Positions 59,212-64,000 of a stretch of DNA of 64,000 nucleotides are shown piece by piece. The stretch is taken from the NCBI RefSeq assembly GCF_008831285.2, contig NC_045139.1:11132704-11196703 (forward strand), written 5' to 3'. Position numbers and translations under genes: made by a program. How positions within the stretch are numbered: position 1 is the first letter of the stretch; every line of letters begins with the position of its first letter. The DNA is from Nymphaea colorata (taxonomy: Eukaryota; Streptophyta; Magnoliopsida; Nymphaeales; Nymphaeaceae). The notes below the pieces were generated by a model that made no database searches, had not been told where the DNA came from, and saw only the letters and a program-made list of their open reading frames with translations.

Positions 59212-62200
59212 ATGGCGGTGAGTCTGTGTTTGTAGCTTGGAATGATGGTGGTTTTGCATTTCTATGTTGGAAATTCTGTGGTTTTTCTTTTTGAGAGGGC
59301 CTGGTGGGTGTGAGGTATTTTGTAGACATGAGAATTTGGGGGTTTGTTGGCTGAAAATTGTGGGGTTTTTTGGGGGTGTTCTAGGAGTTGGAGATGTGGA
59401 TATGGCCATAAGTTCGATGTGGTTCTTGTCTTGAGTGGATTGAAGGTCTTTAGCTTGGAAAAGGAGACTGGATGGAATGAGATTCGGTCGGAATGATCTC
59501 AATTTAGATAGTTTCCTTTCGTATTTCCAGTAGTTTGGGGTAAATCGAGTCCTTCACGGGATGGAGTAAATGGACCTTCCTGTTCTGTTTCCTTTTTTTT
59601 CTCCCTCTTTTCGTAAATTCTGTATTGGATACTCTGTAATTGGTTGTTGTGACAATTAGAAAACATGGTTTTGAATCACCGCTGGGAAGTCGCAGTGTTC
59701 CTTGTGACACGCGTCTAATTTTGGAGATATTGATGTTAGCGTAATTTACCTAAAACATGTGAGATAGTGCATTTTGCGTTCAGATGCCTTGTCTTTTCTT
59801 GGTCTCAATTCATTATCAACATGGACAATTCAAAATTGACAGAGATAATTGTGGATCTTTGTAGTATCGGACGGATGTGATTTCTTGCGGGGCTGTGCCT
59901 TTTTAGTTTTTCCTTCCGATGGTTCGCTTATTTTATATAATTTTGGCTGGAACTGTTTTCTAACTTCTTTATCTGAATGCTATCTAGAATCTTCAATTCG
60001 GCAATATTTTTTTGCAGTTGTTTCCTTTTTTATCGGTGGAACTTTAGAACTTATTTGTTAGGCTTGTTCTACATTTTCTGCTTTAATTATTTGTTTTCCC
60101 ACTTAGGCACTCACCCAGATCAGGTTGTACGCTGCGAATTATTGTCATAACTCCCACCCTCATCCCTTTGCATGCTTTTTGAAGAAGAAGCTTTCACTTA
60201 TTCACTTTCCACATTTATGATCCTTTATAGGCTGAGACGCTTTTTTCTGTTTGTATATCTTAACATCCAGATTATACCTGCCTTAGCTGCTAAAGTCAGT
60301 GTTATGGCTTCTTGAGTGCCGAAAAACACATGCAGTGGCTGTAGTTAGAAAACATTCTTTCTGTGGTTGTCCTAGAAAGCGTCTGGTCCAGTTGTACAGT
60401 TTGCATTGGCGAGTTCTTAGGATCAGTGTGTTGTCACTCAAACACTTTGTCTTTTCCTCCTCTGAGGGTTCACTCACTATCTCTTTATGTGTACAAAGTT
60501 TAAGCTTACCTTCATGAATGCGTTCATTAACTGGATGGGTCTGTTTGAAGAAGCTTGCTAAAGGGCAATAGATATTGCCTTCACAGGACTTTGTGAATTT
60601 AGTGTCCAAGATGTACTAATTTGAGGTGATCTGATCTTGTATATTTGCTTTCAGTTCTTCCCAAGCTGTGTGTTGTACATGGCTGGTACAGTCATCTTTT
60701 GGTAAGTATTGTCTCCATAAGAAGGTGGAAGAGTTGTTTATGTGAGGTGGCTGTTGCAGTATATTTGCATGATCTCTCTTTATTACAATTTACGTGAAAC
60801 CAGCTGCATGTTAAAGAGCCTTAACTGTAGCCCCCAGTGACAAAATATAGTTACATCCTCTAGCCTCTGGAATGTGATATAAAATGTGTATATGCTGATA
60901 ATATGCCATAAATTCTCAGAGATCTTTCACTATTTGTATAGTTGAACCATCTACATATTAGATTTGATTTTAAGGTCATTGAATCCTGATTTATTTTTAG
61001 TTGAACCATCTAGCTGAATGAGTTTGAATCATTTAGGCTAGATCCGATGGCCCAGATCCGATCGGTACATCCTTAGGGGATCAGACGATGATAAAACACA
61101 CACATATACACACACATATATATAGGAAAATTGAAATCAGCCAGCTTCCATTAAAAATTGTTTTTACAGCACCATAAACCGTTGGTACGCCATAAACTAT
61201 TGCTAATGCTCTTAGCAACGATTTTTAGATACTTAATCATCCGGCAACATCCAGCAGCTGGTTGATTTCAATTGCTCTCTCTCTCTCTCATATATATACT
61301 CTACACTGATCTGCACTGATATGACATGCCATGCATGTGCATGTGAAAATTGTCCGCTAAATGGTTGGTATTTCATGCTTCCTATGGAGTTAAAAACTGC
61401 ATTTCTTGAGGTTGTGAATTGGAGGCTAAAGGGGTGAGGTCTGGTTTTAGACCTGAAACATGTAATGCTAGTGAACGGATATGCTTGAAAAAATTGGTCA
61501 CTGCGTGTAATACAAGATCACTTGTGTCATAAAGAGATTCTGTGGGTTATTTCCCTTGGGTGGTTGAGTAGGCAAGTTCATGGTCTTTTAGATTGATAAT
61601 TGTGGTGTCTATTTACTTGAGAAAATGTTGTTTGAAGCATCAGTGATGTTTCTGGTGTCTATTTACTTGAGAAAATGTTGTTTGAAGTGTCAGTGATGTT
61701 TCTGGCCTTCATCGTTCATGTAACTCCTGTAACTGACATGACTTCATTTTTGGGATGAGTTATTTATACTTACAAGATGGTGAACAGCTTGAGCGCTTGT
61801 TTAATGGCAATACTAGATTTATTTAGAACTTCTGTGCCAAACTAAATATGAACCCTTCAGCTAGGAAGCTTCCAATTTTGATATTGTACGAGAACATTCC
61901 ACAAGCAATTTTTACAACCCATCTTTTACCTTCAACACAGAGTAATTTTTTGGGGTTGCCTGTGTACAGTGTACACATATGAATGGTCTGCTTCAGATAA
62001 AGAGTGGTGGCGTGATTGAATGGAAGCGTGAATTAAATATTTTGGCTCGAACAAAGACACTATCAGACCTTGACAGCCACATAAACTTATTCCCTAAATT
62101 CTGTTTGGTGGCTAGGTGCCTTCTGATGGCATGGGTGCTTTTGTTATATGTTGAGACAAGATTGACTAATTGGACTGACAAAGTTGTACAATTTTCGAAG

Positions 62201-63985
62201 TGTGTGCTAACTGCTACCTCTGTCATACTAGTGAGAGATGCAATGCCCACGTCCTCTGGTTTTGCCAAAAACGTTGTGGTAATTTGTTTATGTGCATCAT
62301 TGGTTGTATCTGGACCGCAAATATTCGGACGAGTACTGTATTGCTTAGTCCTCCAGGTATGTCAAAGCACAGAAATGGAAATTTGTATTATTGTATATGG
62401 ATGCTGAATGGTATGTTCCTGTCAAGTTGGTTTTACTTACATCTTACAAGTTACAATTCAACATAGTATTCACCATGTATCCAAAATGATATACTGGCCT
62501 TTCTAATATAGAAAATTTACATTGCATCAATAAAGTCACCTATACAGGCATACCTGGTATTGTAGTCCCTTATGTAATAAAATGTGAGAAGGTAGCATTC
62601 TACTTGACAGACCTCTTGTTAGAGAACTTAGAATCAATATTAAACATGTAAATATTATTAATGTTATTTAAATATTTCGGCTTATTTATGCATTTAACTG
62701 TTTGAAGGAGATTGTGCTTATAGATGCATGAGATAAATCTCACACAAAAGAATAGGTGAATTGTGTCTGTTGCAGTGTATTGGTAATTTATTGAGTTTGA
62801 TGAAGCATATCTGCTTGGAGACTATTATATCTTTTTGTTTTGCTTGTGCATCCTGAGGAGTGACTTAGTTGATCACACTTTATCCTTGTTTTGTGTGATT
62901 TAAGAGAAATACGTTTTGCCCTTGTTCTATTGATAGATTCGTATGGTAGTGTCTTCTTTTTTAGAAGGGGAGGGGGTTAGGATCAATCCTCATTTCATGA
63001 TTCTGATAATTATTTTCTGATTTTTCTTAAAAGCTTGTCAACAAACTACTCTTGCTTGCTATCATTGTATGGTATCTGAATCCAGTGTGTTCCTATTGCA
63101 CTACTTGTGAGTTGTGACTTCGTAACGGAAAAAACTTCTTGACGTTATGTGGTTTCATTGTTTTGATTGCCAGCATGTACCCAAATTTGGCAACTGGGAG
63201 AGTGAGGAAAGTGTACCTTACACTGCCTATTTTGAAAAAGCTCGGAAGGACAAAACTGCAGGAGGGAAAACGCTGAATCCAAATGACCCTCTCGAAAATC
63301 CTGATGTACATATGGTAACTCCTCCAGCCACACATGCTTCTAGGCATGAGCGAGCCCGAAGTGTGGGAGAAAGTGAGGTTGGAGGACAAACCGACTCTCC
63401 TGCACACCCCGATGCTGGTGGCAGGAAGATTACAGGATCACCTCTTCATCCTAGGTACACGGGCCAGGGAAGACCTAATTCTGGTGATTCGGCAAAGAAA
63501 ACACAAAAGGAAAATGGAGGCTCCGAACGGACTGTCGAGCATTCACCATTACATCCACATTACCAAGCAAGGGTGACCAACAAGGGTGTTTCATCGCCTT
63601 CATGGGAGAGGAGGGGTTCTTCTGACGGTGGGCATGGCTTGGCACCTTTAACACCAGGACGCTCAAAGGCTAGATCCTCTACTCGAAACGATGACAATGT
63701 AAGAATTCGCAGAATCCTGATGGCTGTTGCTAAGGATCTTAATGTAACAGAGGGATGATGTGTTTTGTTTGGTGCAATTTGAATTGTACTTAGTTCGATA
63801 AAGGTGCAGCTGTTCCAAAATTTGGCGATTGGGACGAGGCAAACCCATCATCGGCTGACGGATACACTCATATCTTTAACCAAGTGAGGGCGGAAAAGCA
63901 GGTAGGATCGGCGAAGGTTCCCATGATCTCAACAGAGACACCAGCTGCATATGGCCATAAGGAGCCAGCTAGCGGTAGATCTTCG
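59212..63985 (+). CDS. RIN4: RIN4-like NOI-domain protein (first three exons; 3' end beyond window)
   Basis: RIN4 is a land-plant, membrane-attached regulator of basal immunity that is targeted by bacterial effectors and guarded by NLR receptors. Coding exons are 59212-59217, 63174-63698 and 63794-63985, joined in phase 0 to 241 residues so far. Exon 1 encodes only Met-Ala and is followed by a 4-kb intron; exon 2 then gives HVPKFGNWESEE, the first NOI motif, and exon 3 gives AAVPKFGDWDE...YTHIFNQVR, the second. VPKFGNW and VPKFGDW correspond to the two AvrRpt2 cleavage sites of Arabidopsis RIN4. Between them lies a disordered Ser/Pro/Gly-rich linker. Exon 3 ends GGTAGATCTTCG/GTATGC. The last exon, expected to carry the cysteine cluster for lipid attachment, lies beyond the edge. 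Confidence 0.9.
61129..61273. mobile_element. Short inverted-repeat element (MITE-like)
   Basis: AATTGAAATCAGCCAGCT at the left matches the inverse of the right end AATTGAAATCAACCAGCT at 17 of 18 positions. The 145-bp unit is flanked by TA and CT microsatellites, which hide any target duplication. It lies in the first intron of the RIN4-like gene. The family is not determined. Confidence 0.65.
61603..61702. repeat. 50-bp tandem duplication
   Basis: TGGTGTCTATTTACTTGAGA starts at 61603 and at 61653. The two 50-base units differ at only two or so positions (GAAGCATCAG versus GAAGTGTCAG), so the duplication is fairly recent. Confidence 0.85.
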
Positions 63986-64000
63986 GTATGCTAGCATTAT

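Larger units (their letters stand above)
59218..63173 (+). other. Large first intron of the RIN4-like gene
   Basis: The donor GCG/GTGAGT and acceptor TTGCCAG/CATGTA fit consensus. The 4-kb intron contains an inverted-repeat element (61129-61273) and a 50-bp tandem duplication (61603-61702). An open frame at 61979-62407 has no recognisable domain. The actual transcript may start in this intron or include an unrecognised short exon. Confidence 0.65.

Noticed and set aside
61979-62407. A 142-residue open frame in the RIN4-like first intron
   Set aside because: It has no recognisable domain and no clear splice connection; AT-rich introns produce frames of this length by chance.
1-64000. Transfer RNA, ribosomal RNA or CRISPR features
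   Set aside because: I found no convincing cloverleaf with a GGTTCGAATCC-type arm, no rRNA-like sequence, and no regularly spaced repeat-spacer array. A tRNA scan was not possible here.

Overview
This window is nuclear DNA from a flowering plant. Every gene I can model has GT-AG spliceosomal introns (with one GC-AG exception). The gene content is typical of angiosperms: a family-C sucrose-phosphate synthase, a plant BAP31-like ER protein, a METTL13-type double methyltransferase and a RIN4/NOI defence regulator. The spacers are AT-rich and full of (TA)n arrays and degenerate transposons. I cannot name a species from the sequence.

Layout from left to right. Bases 1-387 hold the 3' end of an unidentified plus-strand gene. 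Bases 388-3934 are spacer with a perfect hairpin, a small foldback repeat, a degenerate tandem array and a GC-rich repeat block. A complete SPS gene lies on the minus strand at 3935-14320 (12 exons, 1077 aa). A 6-kb spacer follows. A complete two-exon BAP31-like gene lies on the minus strand at 20580-24551 (218 aa). A 2.8-kb spacer separates it from a divergent METTL13-like gene on the plus strand at 27343-43929 (16 exons, about 777 aa if in frame). A 15-kb repeat-rich spacer (43930-59211) precedes the first three exons of a RIN4-like gene on the plus strand (59212-63985), which runs off the right edge.

The most striking locus is the METTL13-like gene. Its introns contain at least four transposons that can be delimited: a 1.19-kb hAT-type element with a perfect 8-bp target duplication, a 0.6-kb Mutator-like element with about 75-bp inverted ends, a 5.5-kb Copia LTR retrotransposon with a perfect 5-bp target duplication and decayed coding regions, and a 0.74-kb Tourist-like element with TTA duplications. 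All flanking splice sites look intact. The conserved reading frame of its first exon is nevertheless out of frame with the only plausible ATG because a G-run is one base short, so either the assembly has an error or the allele is broken. Intron 4 appears to use a GC donor.

The genes do not form a functional cluster. SPS makes sucrose-6-phosphate in the cytosol, the BAP31-like protein sits in the ER membrane, the METTL13-like protein probably methylates translation factor eEF1A, and RIN4 is a plasma-membrane immune regulator. I found no RNA gene, CRISPR array or convincing new biological system. The points worth a second look are the METTL13 frameshift and GC donor, the two-codon first exon of RIN4, and several repeat families with clear internal structure.
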